Part shown: positions 37,148-46,644 of the stretch, one piece after another | Position numbering within the stretch: the first letter of the stretch is position 1 | Layout of the letters: each line of letters opens with the position of its first letter | Assembly (NCBI RefSeq): GCF_003236175.1 | Contig: NZ_QKTW01000020.1 | Coordinates: 57,785-121,784, forward strand | Length of the DNA: 64,000 nt | From: Taibaiella soli | GTDB taxonomy: Bacteria; Bacteroidota; Bacteroidia; Chitinophagales; Chitinophagaceae | Reading direction: 5' to 3' | Translations under genes and position numbers: made by a program | Notes under the pieces: generated by a model | Told to the model about the DNA's origin: nothing | What the model saw: the letters and a program-made list of their open reading frames with translations, nothing else | The model's database searches: none

Positions 37148-38287
37148 TCAATTTTTTACAAATAAAGCAAAACGCTTCTTTAATTCTAAAGCTGGCTTCT
37201 CAAAATATTTATAGCTTAACACACTCATCATAATTGCTGCTGAAAAACACAACGCTATTTTAAATAATACTACAGCCAAGCCTTCAGTATGTATAAATTT
37301 ATCAACTGCTGTATTTACGCTCCATTGGGCAATACGGTGGTACATGTAAAGTCCATATGTATACTTTCCTGCTATTACCCACCTGCTATGTTCATTACTT
37401 TTCGCATAGCTATTTGGATCAAATAAAAGCTGTAAGATAAACCACCCAATAGAAACTGCAGTAAGTATCCAATAGGATAAAAAACCTAAACGGGTAAATA
37501 GCATGTGATCCTTCGCATAAATGAGTACTAGCAATAATGCTGCCAGAATGAAATAACGAGCCTTATTACCACCGGTAATCAATTTTTGTAGCAGGGTGTT
37601 GTGATATGTATACAGCCATGCCAACACTCCCCCTGTACTCAAAAATAAAAAGTTTGAAAATGTATGATAATATACTTGTAGACCATTGAGGTTATTGAAT
37701 AAAATAAAGGTTGAAGATAGCAACAAAATGATGCTCATTGCGCCAACTACTTTTTTGGAACTGAACAACATGAACAACAAAGGCCAGAATAGATAAAATT
37801 GCTCTTCAATTGCAACTGACCAAGTTATGGCTGACATAGAGTTGAGGGAAGCGTTAGGAGAACCAAGAATACGGATCACGTCAAAGTTGCCAATGAAAAA
37901 TATGTAAAACAGTGGATTCTCGGCAGAAGAACCTGTTAGGTTTGCAAAATGTTTTAACGCAGGATAAACTATAAATACAAACCCAACTACTAGAAAATAG
38001 AGTGGCCAGATGCGAAGTATACGCCTTATGTAGAAATTTTTTATATTGATAAAACCCATAGACGTTTTTTCCTGCAAGAGCAGGTAGGTAATAAGAAAAC
38101 CGCTGAGCATGAAAAAAATCTGGACTCCCAATCCTCCATTAACAAAGAAGAAAGCCAAGAACCTGTTTTCTGCTATTTCGGGATAAAGCTTTTCGAGACC
38201 ATCCCAAGCAATATGCGCAACGAGTACGAACATACAGGCAATGGTGCGCAACAAGTCAAGGTCAGGAAAAAAAATACGTTTTTTCAT
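37148..38287 (-). CDS. Acyltransferase 3 family membrane protein
   Basis: The 379-aa membrane protein resembles OafA-type O-acyltransferases, which modify surface glycans. The family His is in FPDLDLLRTIACMFVLVAHIAWDG (here around residue 20), and GGLGVQIFFMLSGFLITYLLL and TWSVAIEEQFYLFWPL match the core. About ten membrane segments are seen. It probably acetylates the polymer or a sugar intermediate. It ends 4 bases before AsnB. Confidence 0.92.
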   Translation of the reverse strand: MKKRIFFPDLDLLRTIACMFVLVAHIAWDGLEKLYPEIAENRFLAFFFVNGGLGVQIFFMLSGFLITYLLLQEKTSMGFINIKNFYIRRILRIWPLYFLVVGFVFIVYPALKHFANLTGSSAENPLFYIFFIGNFDVIRILGSPNASLNSMSAITWSVAIEEQFYLFWPLLFMLFSSKKVVGAMSIILLLSSTFILFNNLNGLQVYYHTFSNFLFLSTGGVLAWLYTYHNTLLQKLITGGNKARYFILAALLLVLIYAKDHMLFTRLGFLSYWILTAVSIGWFILQLLFDPNSYAKSNEHSRWVIAGKYTYGLYMYHRIAQWSVNTAVDKFIHTEGLAVVLFKIALCFSAAIMMSVLSYKYFEKPALELKKRFALFVKN

Positions 38288-38354
38288 GTAATAAATTAAA
38301 TCGAAGTATTTCCTTCTCTGTGTAAATGTATTTTTATAGTAAATGTATTGATAG

Positions 38355-39248
38355 TTAAGAGCCGAACCGGGTAAGAATATTTTTTGCTGTAGCTAGAAAA
38401 CGTTTGCTCAGCAAAATTATTGGTGGATATACTATGAATGCTTGTTTTAGATATTTTAATGCCTTACCCTTGGTTTTGAAATTGTTAGCATATGAGAGTG
38501 CTATGAAACTGAGTGATTGCGCTATAAAGAAGTTGACTTCCTTTTTGTAAAATGACACGAATGCTTCGTCTGCCAGTAGTGCCTCATTCATGGCCAGATT
38601 ACGGGCTTCAATGCGTTCGGATGAAATAGTGTTGAGGCTTCGTCCCTCGTGCTCCTGTATAGCAAAGGTGATCGTATTGCTACCAACAATGCCGTACCTG
38701 CTTACGAGTCGTAGCCATATTTCCCAATCCTCGCCGGTAGAAAGCGCTCTGTTTTCGTTAAAGCGATGTTTCAAAAACGTTTCGCGTTTTACAAATACGG
38801 TATTGCAGGCAAGGAAATTATTTTTTATGAGATGTTTTACTGTTCCTTCTGGGGGCACAGATACCTTTTCGGTCACTTTACCTTCTGTATTTTTAAATTC
38901 GTAACAAACATGCAATAGCTCGGGACTACCGTTTTTCTGTATGACTTGCATGGCTTCCGACAGGTGATTAGGATACATCCAATCATCACAGTCAAAGAAG
39001 TTGACATAAGTACCAGAAGCATGCATCGCTCCATAGTTTCTGGCTGCCGCTCGTTCTCCATTGGTTTTATGTAATACCTTTAATCGAGGATGTGATACAG
39101 ATTGTAATAAAAGCAATGAATCATCGGTACTGCCGTCATCGACAACTATCACTTCATAGTTGTCATAGTTTTGGTTTAGGATGTATGGTAACGTTTCCAT
39201 TACAATACTCCCTCTGTTATATACCGGTACTATGATAGAAAAATCCAT
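38355..39248 (-). CDS. Glycosyltransferase family 2
   Basis: The 297-aa GT-A protein has the start FSIIVPVYNRGSIVMETLPY, the VVDDGSTDDS motif, and FFDCDDWMYPNHL with the metal Asp residues, then EDWEIWLRLVSRY with the catalytic-base region. No membrane segment is obvious. It lies 14 bases after the next GT2 gene. The transferred sugar is unknown. Confidence 0.9.
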   Translation of the reverse strand: MDFSIIVPVYNRGSIVMETLPYILNQNYDNYEVIVVDDGSTDDSLLLLQSVSHPRLKVLHKTNGERAAARNYGAMHASGTYVNFFDCDDWMYPNHLSEAMQVIQKNGSPELLHVCYEFKNTEGKVTEKVSVPPEGTVKHLIKNNFLACNTVFVKRETFLKHRFNENRALSTGEDWEIWLRLVSRYGIVGSNTITFAIQEHEGRSLNTISSERIEARNLAMNEALLADEAFVSFYKKEVNFFIAQSLSFIALSYANNFKTKGKALKYLKQAFIVYPPIILLSKRFLATAKNILTRFGS

Positions 39249-39262
39249 AAGTCTCAGTATGA

Positions 39263-40087
39263 TTAAGATAAAGAATGTGCTAATTTTTCAATAGCCTTAT
39301 ATACCCGATAATACAATGATCCATAATAACGATTCATTAGTATCTCAAAATTCTGGCTGGCCATTTCATTTTTAAAGGTGTTTTGACCCTCAAAATGTAC
39401 CACTTTGGCTTCGGCACAAAACCAGGTCTCATAGCCTGCTCTTGCTGTTTCAATTCCCCATTGTAAATCCTCGTTGTACATAAAAAAATCATCAGCCAGT
39501 TTGCCCGCGGGCAGGAATGGTAACATTGACTTTTTAAACATAAAAAATGTTCCCCACACCCATCCTGCTTTTACATCACGATTATGATCAAAAAAGGTAC
39601 TTAGCAATATTTCTTCACGTCTGGCTTTGGGCATTAATTTCTGAAGACGAAATAATTGTATCAATAAGTATTTTATTTCGGGTAAAGGTTGTGCGCAATG
39701 CTGAATATTTCCATCGGGATACTGGAGTCTTGCAGACACCACACCAGCATTAGATTTGCTAGTTAAAAAACGATAGGCGAGTCCTACTGCATCGTTCAAC
39801 AACAGAGTGTCGTTGTTGAGCAGAAGTACCACTTCACCAGATGTGTGCTCTATACCTAAGTTGTTGCCTTTGGCAAAACCAAGGTTTTCGGACGAACGCA
39901 CAAGTTTTATTCGACTATCTATTGACTCGATATCAGAAATGTCTCCCTGAGTGGATGCATTATCAACTACGATAATTTCGTAACTTACTAAAGCTGTATG
40001 TTTTATTATAGAATGAATACAGCTTTTGGTGTATTCTGGTTTATTGTAATTTATGATAACAAGTGAAACATCTGGTTTATTATTCAT
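39263..40087 (-). CDS. Glycosyltransferase family 2, rhamnosyltransferase-like
   Basis: The 274-aa protein has VSLVIINYNKPEYTKSC, VVDNAST, ENLGFAKGNNLGIEH and LLLNNDTLL, the pattern of GT2 rhamnosyltransferase-like enzymes. NEDLQWGIETARAGYE holds the catalytic-base region. It overlaps the WbsX-type gene by 8 bases, so the two are coupled. Its sugar is not certain. Confidence 0.9.
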   Translation of the reverse strand: MNNKPDVSLVIINYNKPEYTKSCIHSIIKHTALVSYEIIVVDNASTQGDISDIESIDSRIKLVRSSENLGFAKGNNLGIEHTSGEVVLLLNNDTLLLNDAVGLAYRFLTSKSNAGVVSARLQYPDGNIQHCAQPLPEIKYLLIQLFRLQKLMPKARREEILLSTFFDHNRDVKAGWVWGTFFMFKKSMLPFLPAGKLADDFFMYNEDLQWGIETARAGYETWFCAEAKVVHFEGQNTFKNEMASQNFEILMNRYYGSLYYRVYKAIEKLAHSLS

Positions 40088-41186
40088 CGCTACCTATTCC
40101 TTTCTTTAATGCTTCGAGGTATTGTTTGCCCCAACGTTGGCAGGGTTCTAGATGATTGCCTTCCGCCCATTCATTCCAGGCATTGATAAAAAACAAATTT
40201 TCGTCGTCTGAAAACGGTTTAAAACGTGCCACTTTTTGACGCACCCATTGTTCAAACTTTTCAGGTGTTGATTTTTTTAAAATAGTGGGCTTTTTACGTC
40301 GCGAAGTATTGTCCCACATAGGTGTTACGCAAGGAAACTGTTTATAGGCAGGTGGAAAACTAGCCAAATCTGTGGTCATCATTTCGTCATAAGAAAGAAA
40401 ATTGGCCTTGTGAAACAGTTTTTTGTAACGGTTGCTTACTCGGCTCCAGATTGCATTTTTAATCCGGGATGCGGTGATGCCCTGATTGTTTTGATTATTT
40501 ATGTTCAGAATTCCAAATGGGGGGAATTGTATAGTAGCATCTAATCCCAGTATTTTGGGATCCGTTTTGGGCTCACCCAGCGATTCGAAATTACAGAGGT
40601 ACAATTCGACTCCTGCTTCTCTTGCCACTTCCCGCCACACCTCAACAGTTTTACGAATGTCGGGCAATAAACTCGCTTTATATACTGCAAACACAGGTTT
40701 GCTGTCTATCCTGATGTAACGCGGGTCTTTAAAATAAGCAAGCAGCGATTTTATATGGTTAGCATCGTCTTCGCTGTTATATTTCTGTTCGAGCAGTACA
40801 TTTTTTTCGCCACCATCCCATACTCTGGTCCAGTTCTCATTGGCCCAGCAAAGCATAAAAGGAAAATCAGGCTTGCCACTTTCAAACACTTCCTGAAAAG
40901 GACGTTCGAGTATGCGGCGACCATTAAACCAATAATGATAATAGCAAAAGCCATAAATCCCATACTCCTGCGCAAGGCGAGCTTGTGCTTCCCGTGTCTC
41001 AGGCAAACGCAAATCATAAAAACCAAGATCAGCCGGCAGATGAGGCTGATAGTGGCCGCGATATAAAGGAGTTGCCTTAGTTACGTTCCGCCACTCGGTG
41101 AATCCCTTCCCCCACCATTCGTCGTTTTCAGCTACCGGATGAAACTGGGGCAGATATATAGCTATCGGTCTTAATTTTTTTCTCAT
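40080..41186 (-). CDS. WbsX-type glycan protein (glycoside hydrolase 99-like domain)
   Basis: The 368-aa protein starts with RPIAIYLPQFHPVAENDEWW and contains GFTEWRNVTKATPLY, YGFCYYHYWFNGRR and FMLCWANENWTRVWDG, all typical of the WbsX/GH99-like family found in O-antigen and capsule loci. The fold resembles endo-mannosidases; some members are called glycosyltransferases, so the activity is not settled. It overlaps the GT2 gene by 8 bases. Confidence 0.88.
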   Translation of the reverse strand: MRKKLRPIAIYLPQFHPVAENDEWWGKGFTEWRNVTKATPLYRGHYQPHLPADLGFYDLRLPETREAQARLAQEYGIYGFCYYHYWFNGRRILERPFQEVFESGKPDFPFMLCWANENWTRVWDGGEKNVLLEQKYNSEDDANHIKSLLAYFKDPRYIRIDSKPVFAVYKASLLPDIRKTVEVWREVAREAGVELYLCNFESLGEPKTDPKILGLDATIQFPPFGILNINNQNNQGITASRIKNAIWSRVSNRYKKLFHKANFLSYDEMMTTDLASFPPAYKQFPCVTPMWDNTSRRKKPTILKKSTPEKFEQWVRQKVARFKPFSDDENLFFINAWNEWAEGNHLEPCQRWGKQYLEALKKGIGSDE

Positions 41187-41408
41187 TTAAATATTCTCTT
41201 TTGTTGGTAACAACATTTTGATCGCTCAACTTAAGATGACATCCAATGCATACGTTTATTCCGTTTCAGCTTCAATGTTTAAGTAAGCCCACTTTTATGA
41301 AAAAGTACTACAGCAAATTTACAATCGGGCTGTTCGAGCAATGGTAATATGACTTTATTTTTCATGATTGTTTCTAATCGTTGGATTGATAGCATGAAAA
41401 ATTGTCAA

Positions 41409-42362
41409 TTACGTCAAAACGTTGACCGAATTAGAAAGGTCCTTGTACTTCAATCTTGCAACTATTCTTTTCCCAATGAAGTGCGGAAATTTTACATCCC
41501 ACAATTTTAGTATCGTACTTATTCCTGGAATAACTTCATTGAGCGACCGTAATTGTAGTATGCTTTCTTTATCTCGAACTATGTAAGAAGCAACCGCGAT
41601 ATCGAATAAAGCTCTTCTAGCCGTCGCATGATCGATGAACTTTGCAAAAATTCTAACCTGAGATGGATTAAAATTTTTGCTCGAGTGCATAAGGCTACCT
41701 TTTCTTATTCTGTATTTTACCGTTTGCTTGTTTTGAAAGATAATTTGATATTTTTCTGCTATTCGCAACCACATATCGAAATCTTCATAAGATAATGTCG
41801 GGTCAAAGGAACCAATTGCATCAATTACCGATTTTCGAATCAAAGTAGCCATTCCAGGTATGTAATTACCTTTAATAATATCGTCAAAAATCCACCCTGA
41901 AGGCGGCCATATGAAATCTTGGCGATAACGTTGGATAAAATTACCATATATAGGTCGACCGTCGTCCTGAATCAGGCGCGCGTCGCTGTATACCATGCCA
42001 ACATCTTGTCCAGCTTGTTCCAGCAGTGCGGCTTGTTCCGCTGTTTTTTCCGGCAGCATTATGTCATCGGTAGCAAGGAAACAAATGTACTTTCCTGACG
42101 ATGCAGCAATGCCATCGTTGGCGGTAATACAAATGCCCATATTTCTCTCGTGACGGATGAATTTAAAGGTGCCTGTGTAAGTTTTTAGCCATTCTTCTAT
42201 TAAAGACGGGCTATTATCTTTTGAGCAATCGTCCAGAACGATAATTTCAATATTCTTGTAAGTCTGTGTCGCCACACTATTCAAAGCTTCGATAACCCAT
42301 GGAGCATTGTTGTAGTTGCACATGATTACTGAAACCAAAGGAGTGGTATTCATTGTAGACAT
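41409..42362 (-). CDS. Glycosyltransferase family 2
   Basis: The 317-aa protein has VSVIMCNYNNAPWVIEALNS, VLDDCSKDNS, NMGICITANDGI, CFLATDDIMLPEKTAEQA and SYEDFDMWLRIAEKY, all GT2 features. An alternative ATG lies 3 codons in. A 222-base gap follows before the WbsX-type gene, the widest inside this part of the series. It lies 3 bases after the FdtB stop. Confidence 0.9.
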   Translation of the reverse strand: MSTMNTTPLVSVIMCNYNNAPWVIEALNSVATQTYKNIEIIVLDDCSKDNSPSLIEEWLKTYTGTFKFIRHERNMGICITANDGIAASSGKYICFLATDDIMLPEKTAEQAALLEQAGQDVGMVYSDARLIQDDGRPIYGNFIQRYRQDFIWPPSGWIFDDIIKGNYIPGMATLIRKSVIDAIGSFDPTLSYEDFDMWLRIAEKYQIIFQNKQTVKYRIRKGSLMHSSKNFNPSQVRIFAKFIDHATARRALFDIAVASYIVRDKESILQLRSLNEVIPGISTILKLWDVKFPHFIGKRIVARLKYKDLSNSVNVLT

Positions 42363-42365
42363 AAA

Positions 42366-43487
42366 TTAATTTACCTCAACACTATTATGGTGATGCTTTT
42401 TAATAACCTGCGAAACGTATTTCACCATTTCTTCCGTCATACCCGGCCACATTGGCAAGCTCAGACATGTTTCGGCAATTTGCTCTGCAATTGGGAAATC
42501 ACCTTTTTTATATCCGAGTGATTGATATGCTTCTTGCATATGTGGCGGAATAGGGTAGTGAATCAAGGTTCCAATTCCCTGTTCTGAAAGATATTGCTGC
42601 AATTCGTTTCTACGGGTTGTACGAATCATGTACAAATGGTAAACGTGCGTAGCATCTGCATGTACCGCAGGTAAAATCAGATCATCAATACCTTGTAACG
42701 CTTGGTTGTACCACTCAGCAATTTCTCGACGTTGCCGCGTCCAACTGTTGAGGTGCGGCAGTTTTACAGAAAGAAATGCTGCCTGACATTCGTCCAAACG
42801 CATATTATGACCGATCACTTCATTATAATATTTTTTTTCTGATCCATAGTTGCGGAGAATCGTTGCTTTTTTGGCTAGTTCCGAATCGTTGGTTGTTACC
42901 GCGCCAGCATCGCCCAGTGCACCGAGATTTTTGCCTGGATAGAAGCTGGTGCCGTTAATATGTCCCCAGCTGCCCGTGAGCTTTCCTTTAAAAGTAGATC
43001 CCTGTGATTGAGCGTTATCTTCTATTACATACAATCCATGTTTCTCTGCGATGGCCATGATCGCATCCATTTCACAAGTTTGCCCGTAAAGATGAACCGG
43101 CATTATTGCCTTTGTACGTGGACTTATGGCAGCTTCGATATTTGCAGGATTAATGTTGTACGTGTTGATGTCTGGTTCTACAAATATTGGCGTGGCACCG
43201 ACGTATGAAACCGCTAGCACTGTGGCAATGTAGGTGTTGGATGGCACAATGACTTCATCGCCGGGACCTAAACCTAAAGTTTTTAAAGCGATATGCAAAG
43301 CATCAAGCCCATTGCTTACACCTACACAGTTTGTAACCTGATTGAATGCTGCATATTCTCTTTCAAATGTCTTTACCCGTTCGCCCAAAATATACCAGTT
43401 GCTGTCAAAAAAAGATTCAAAAGCCGCCAGCATTTCTGTTTTTATCAGGTCATTAGCAGGTGAGAAGGACAAAAAAGGTATCTTCAT
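42366..43487 (-). CDS. Sugar 3-aminotransferase, FdtB/QdtB type
   Basis: The 373-aa DegT/DnrJ-type PLP enzyme has [38 protein letters not shown] and [17 protein letters not shown] with the Schiff-base Lys. These match FdtB/QdtB, which put an amino group on C3 of a dTDP-3-keto-6-deoxyhexose using glutamate. The nearby FdtA-like genes and acyltransferases support this. The stop of the upstream FemAB/GNAT-like gene overlaps the ATG as TAATG. Confidence 0.87.
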   Translation of the reverse strand: MKIPFLSFSPANDLIKTEMLAAFESFFDSNWYILGERVKTFEREYAAFNQVTNCVGVSNGLDALHIALKTLGLGPGDEVIVPSNTYIATVLAVSYVGATPIFVEPDINTYNINPANIEAAISPRTKAIMPVHLYGQTCEMDAIMAIAEKHGLYVIEDNAQSQGSTFKGKLTGSWGHINGTSFYPGKNLGALGDAGAVTTNDSELAKKATILRNYGSEKKYYNEVIGHNMRLDECQAAFLSVKLPHLNSWTRQRREIAEWYNQALQGIDDLILPAVHADATHVYHLYMIRTTRRNELQQYLSEQGIGTLIHYPIPPHMQEAYQSLGYKKGDFPIAEQIAETCLSLPMWPGMTEEMVKYVSQVIKKHHHNSVEVN

Positions 43488-44419
43488 TAGAATGTTATTT
43501 TATAGAAATCGTAAACAATACCACGACCACCCATCATTTCTTTCTGCTGAATGAGGCCTTCATTTAGAAACTGCCCCATGCTTTCCGTGGATATACCAAA
43601 ATTATAATATTCTCTGTCACGGTAAACTTCTGTTATCAGTATGTAGTTGATATAATCCAGTGCACCCGCATTTCTGCCAGCGTTTGAATTTGCCATATAC
43701 TGTGTATGAATGGACCTACCATAATCATAGATAATAATACCTGCCATTAATGTCCCCTGATCCCGGCATTCATATAGTTTTATTTTTTCAGGAAACTGGC
43801 TTTTAAGGTGTTTAATTTCCTCAAGTGAGTGAACTGGTGGTGTTCCGAATTTTGACAACACTTCGGTAAGCAATTGCCAGTACTCGCTGAAATCGTCATT
43901 AGGAGCAACAATAAACCCCTTATTCCGACATTTAGTTACAGATTGTCTTTTTGTTTCTGAAAATCGTATCGGACTTTTTAAATCTACGGCTGAAGAAATA
44001 TCTCTACGAAATAACACAGCGTTATGTCTGAAAAGTGCATAGAGATCTTCCTGAGCAGGGTATTTATGAAAAATAGCAGGAATTACTTTGTATATAAGAG
44101 CAGATGCTCCTTCATTTTTCAGGTAATCAATGGTTTGTGAAAAAATATTTAGAACTTCTGTTGCTTTGATGTCGTAGTGCATGATCAGGCCGCCAAAAGT
44201 CAGGCCACCATGAGTATGTACTTCATCGCCTTTGCGATTGCAGGGAAGTACCGCGATAATTTTGTTTTTTTTATAGAAAATCAGAGAATTGTCATTAAAC
44301 CTATCACTGTGATAGTTCATGTAATCCCGATCAAAAAGAAACGTACCATTTTTCGCCGTTCTAATAAATTCGTTCCAATCTTGTTTATCAGCAGAGTCAT
44401 ATTTCTTAATCTCGATCAT
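43487..44419 (-). CDS. FemAB/GNAT-like acyltransferase, unknown substrate
   Basis: The 310-aa protein starts at ATG 44419, which overlaps the stop of the hexapeptide gene as ATGA; a longer frame to 44575 crosses that gene and is not used. The protein resembles the GNAT/FemAB-like Acetyltransf_6 type: [21 protein letters not shown] early on, then [20 protein letters not shown] and [19 protein letters not shown]. It may N-acylate the 3-amino sugar or another group; its true acyl donor is not known. Confidence 0.75.
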   Translation of the reverse strand: MIEIKKYDSADKQDWNEFIRTAKNGTFLFDRDYMNYHSDRFNDNSLIFYKKNKIIAVLPCNRKGDEVHTHGGLTFGGLIMHYDIKATEVLNIFSQTIDYLKNEGASALIYKVIPAIFHKYPAQEDLYALFRHNAVLFRRDISSAVDLKSPIRFSETKRQSVTKCRNKGFIVAPNDDFSEYWQLLTEVLSKFGTPPVHSLEEIKHLKSQFPEKIKLYECRDQGTLMAGIIIYDYGRSIHTQYMANSNAGRNAGALDYINYILITEVYRDREYYNFGISTESMGQFLNEGLIQQKEMMGGRGIVYDFYKITF

Positions 44420-44898
44420 ATTTCCTTTTTGAGTGTGCGGATCAATTTCGCGGGGTTGCCACCAATTACGGAATAGGGGGGGAAACTGGTATTTACAAAA
44501 GAATTTGCTGCCACAACAGTAAATTCGCCCAATTGCACACCTGGCATGATGATGCAGTTCGCTCCAAGCCAACAATGATCGCCAATCGTTATTGCTCCCT
44601 GAATAAGCGGAAAATATTTTTGCATTTCCACGCTGGCGTTCGGTCCCGAATCTGCCATGATGTTTACATGCTGAGCTATAGATACATTATTCCCGATTTT
44701 TATTTTTGCTGCATATCCATTGATGATTGAAAACATACCCACATAGACTTCCTTGCCGATTTCAAGCGGATGATCGGCAGCACCATACAAACTGCAATAT
44801 TTAGCAACTTTGGTAGCGTTACCTATAGTAATATTGTTAATAGAACTGGTCGGGTCTACAACCACGTCAGCTCCTATTGTCAGGTTACTTATTTTCAT
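44416..44898 (-). CDS. Hexapeptide-repeat acyltransferase
   Basis: The 160-aa left-handed beta-helix protein shows the hexapeptide pattern (INNITIGNATKVAKYCSL ... IKIGNNVSIAQHVNI) with catalytic-type His in the helix and IGDHCWLGANCIIMPGV, VVAANSFV and GNPAKLIR near the end. Such enzymes, like FdtC, acetylate the amino group of a dTDP-sugar with acetyl-CoA. It overlaps DegT-like (14 bases) and FemAB-like (ATGA) genes, in a tightly coupled block. Confidence 0.88.
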   Translation of the reverse strand: MKISNLTIGADVVVDPTSSINNITIGNATKVAKYCSLYGAADHPLEIGKEVYVGMFSIINGYAAKIKIGNNVSIAQHVNIMADSGPNASVEMQKYFPLIQGAITIGDHCWLGANCIIMPGVQLGEFTVVAANSFVNTSFPPYSVIGGNPAKLIRTLKKEI

Positions 44899-45820
44899 TG
44901 AAGTAGTATTGGATTAATGAAGCAATAAATGTTACATCTGTTGGCGTCAGATATTGGTGTACCGGAATAAAAAACGCATCCCGTCCATAAAAGACGCTGG
45001 CTTCAACCCCGTTTTTTTGCATGAATGCTTTTAATCCGTTCAGATCCATATTTTCTGCGTGAAACATGTAAACAGATGGCACATCTCGTTCTTGTTCCAG
45101 ATCAAGTTCCGGATAAAATCCTAATGGTTCTAATAACTTAGAAAATAATAAATAGTTCTCCCAGCGACGCTTTTTGATAGTATCGATTTCGGAAAGAAAA
45201 TGTGGTACGAGTTTGCCAAGGTACTCTTCGACAATCGGATCCTTTTCTAAGAGTACCTGTATTGCAGCTTGGTTATTTATTTGAATAATTCCGCCTGCTT
45301 GTATTGGAAAGAACTTCGGCAAACTATAGACTGTGAAATCGCCGAAGTTTCCCGTTTGCAAATTTTTATCTATGGATAACATACTCATGGCTCTGTCCTC
45401 AATAATAGGAAGTCCTAAGTCGAGAAGACCCCGGACATTTTTATGCGTTGTACCGAATTCATGATTTACAAAAATGAGTTTGGTATGGTTCGTTAGCGTT
45501 CGACTCCACTTGCAAAACTTTTCTATTTCGCGTGTTACACAACTGCTGATATAAGTATTTTCCGTTGTGGTTGTTATATAAACTTCATCATTAGGAGAGA
45601 GGTTATATTGTTTTAACACCGCTGCAATGGCGGTTTTCCCACTAGAAGTATATAGATGCTCGCCCCAGAGTTGCAGGGACAGGTCTTTTATTTCTTGTGG
45701 TGCGAATTGTTGTTGTAACGTGGCATTTCTATGAACCCATTCTGTTGAGAATGGGCTGATGTTATACTGTGGTATACGAAATGCATCCGGATTAATCAGG
45801 AAATTATTATAAACTTTCAT
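44885..45820 (-). CDS. Short, divergent DegT-like PLP protein
   Basis: The 311-aa protein is shorter than usual (about 370) and diverges from FdtB. It has SSGKTAIAAVLKQYNL, LPIIEDRAMSML in place of the EDxAQ core, and YSLPKFFPIQAGGII, where Lys is three residues after Ser rather than five, so the cofactor lysine may be shifted or the catalytic role changed. It lies between FdtA-like and acyltransferase genes with overlaps on both sides. It may be an alternative aminotransferase or a non-catalytic partner. This is inference. Confidence 0.7.
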   Translation of the reverse strand: MKVYNNFLINPDAFRIPQYNISPFSTEWVHRNATLQQQFAPQEIKDLSLQLWGEHLYTSSGKTAIAAVLKQYNLSPNDEVYITTTTENTYISSCVTREIEKFCKWSRTLTNHTKLIFVNHEFGTTHKNVRGLLDLGLPIIEDRAMSMLSIDKNLQTGNFGDFTVYSLPKFFPIQAGGIIQINNQAAIQVLLEKDPIVEEYLGKLVPHFLSEIDTIKKRRWENYLLFSKLLEPLGFYPELDLEQERDVPSVYMFHAENMDLNGLKAFMQKNGVEASVFYGRDAFFIPVHQYLTPTDVTFIASLIQYYFNENK

Positions 45821-46235
45821 GCTCAGGAAGTGAACGATACATTAAAAAGTCTTCATATTTTCTTAGATAATCTGCCTCGTCATATAAATGGGAGGCAAGT
45901 ACGAGGCAAATAGCACCGGATGAAAAATTTATTTCGGATGCCCAGATACCCGGAGGTATGTGCAATCCGATATCTGGTCTGTTGAGCATTACCTGTCTTT
46001 TTGTTCTGCCATCGTCAAGTAATACTTCAAATGCGCCGCTTGCCGCCACCAGAAACTGATGACAATTTTTATGTGCGTGAGCCCCTCGTGATTCCCCACC
46101 AGGTATATCGTAGAGATAAAAAACCCTTTTTATTTCAAACGGCAGTTCCGCATTATTATGAATTGGCGTAATGTTCCCAGCCCTGTTTTTTATCTTAGGG
46201 AGATATATCAATGCACAATCAAAAACAGTAACCAT
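45807..46235 (-). CDS. FdtA-like dTDP-sugar 3,4-ketoisomerase (canonical motif)
   Basis: The 142-aa cupin protein starts at ATG 46235, 4 bases after the previous stop. RGAHAHKNCHQFLVAASGAF holds the His-x-His pair that family members use for keto-isomerisation of dTDP-4-keto-6-deoxyglucose. VLLDDG and HIPPGIWASE follow. It likely gives the 3-keto sugar for FdtB. Its last 14 bases overlap the DegT-like gene. Confidence 0.85.
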   Translation of the reverse strand: MVTVFDCALIYLPKIKNRAGNITPIHNNAELPFEIKRVFYLYDIPGGESRGAHAHKNCHQFLVAASGAFEVLLDDGRTKRQVMLNRPDIGLHIPPGIWASEINFSSGAICLVLASHLYDEADYLRKYEDFLMYRSLPEHESL

Positions 46236-46239
46236 TCTT

Positions 46240-46644
46240 TTATTGAGTCTTTTTTTGAAATTCTTGAAAATCGCGAATGTACTCAGAAGCATTGTAAGGC
46301 TGGTCCGCCGCTATGAATGCAACTGAATTGGTTGAAAAATTTTCCATATGACGCCAGACTCTATTTGGGACATAAAGGCCGTAATTAGATCTGTTTAAAG
46401 TATATGTTTTCTTGTTTTTTCCATCGTTCAGTACGACATCAAAACTGCCGGACAACGCAACGATGAATTCCTGCAATGTGTTATATGCATGGCCACCGCG
46501 TGTTTCCCCTCCTGGCACATCATAAATCCAGTACACTCGTTTTATTTCAAATGGAATATGTCCATTATTCTGGAAAAATGAAAGATTGCCTCTGTCGTCC
46601 AGAATCTTTGGTAGATTAATAATTTTCGCCAATTCTAAGCTCAT
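46240..46644 (-). CDS. FdtA-like sugar ketoisomerase paralogue with altered His motif
   Basis: The 134-aa cupin protein starts at ATG 46644 and overlaps the 3' end of the wzt gene by 29 bases; a longer frame to 46671 exists but is less likely. It reads RGGHAYNTLQEFIVALSGSF, so the second His of the family pair is Tyr. VVLNDG and VPNRVWRHMENF follow. It is a tandem paralogue of the next gene, and may act on another keto sugar or partner it. Confidence 0.8.
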   Translation of the reverse strand: MSLELAKIINLPKILDDRGNLSFFQNNGHIPFEIKRVYWIYDVPGGETRGGHAYNTLQEFIVALSGSFDVVLNDGKNKKTYTLNRSNYGLYVPNRVWRHMENFSTNSVAFIAADQPYNASEYIRDFQEFQKKTQ

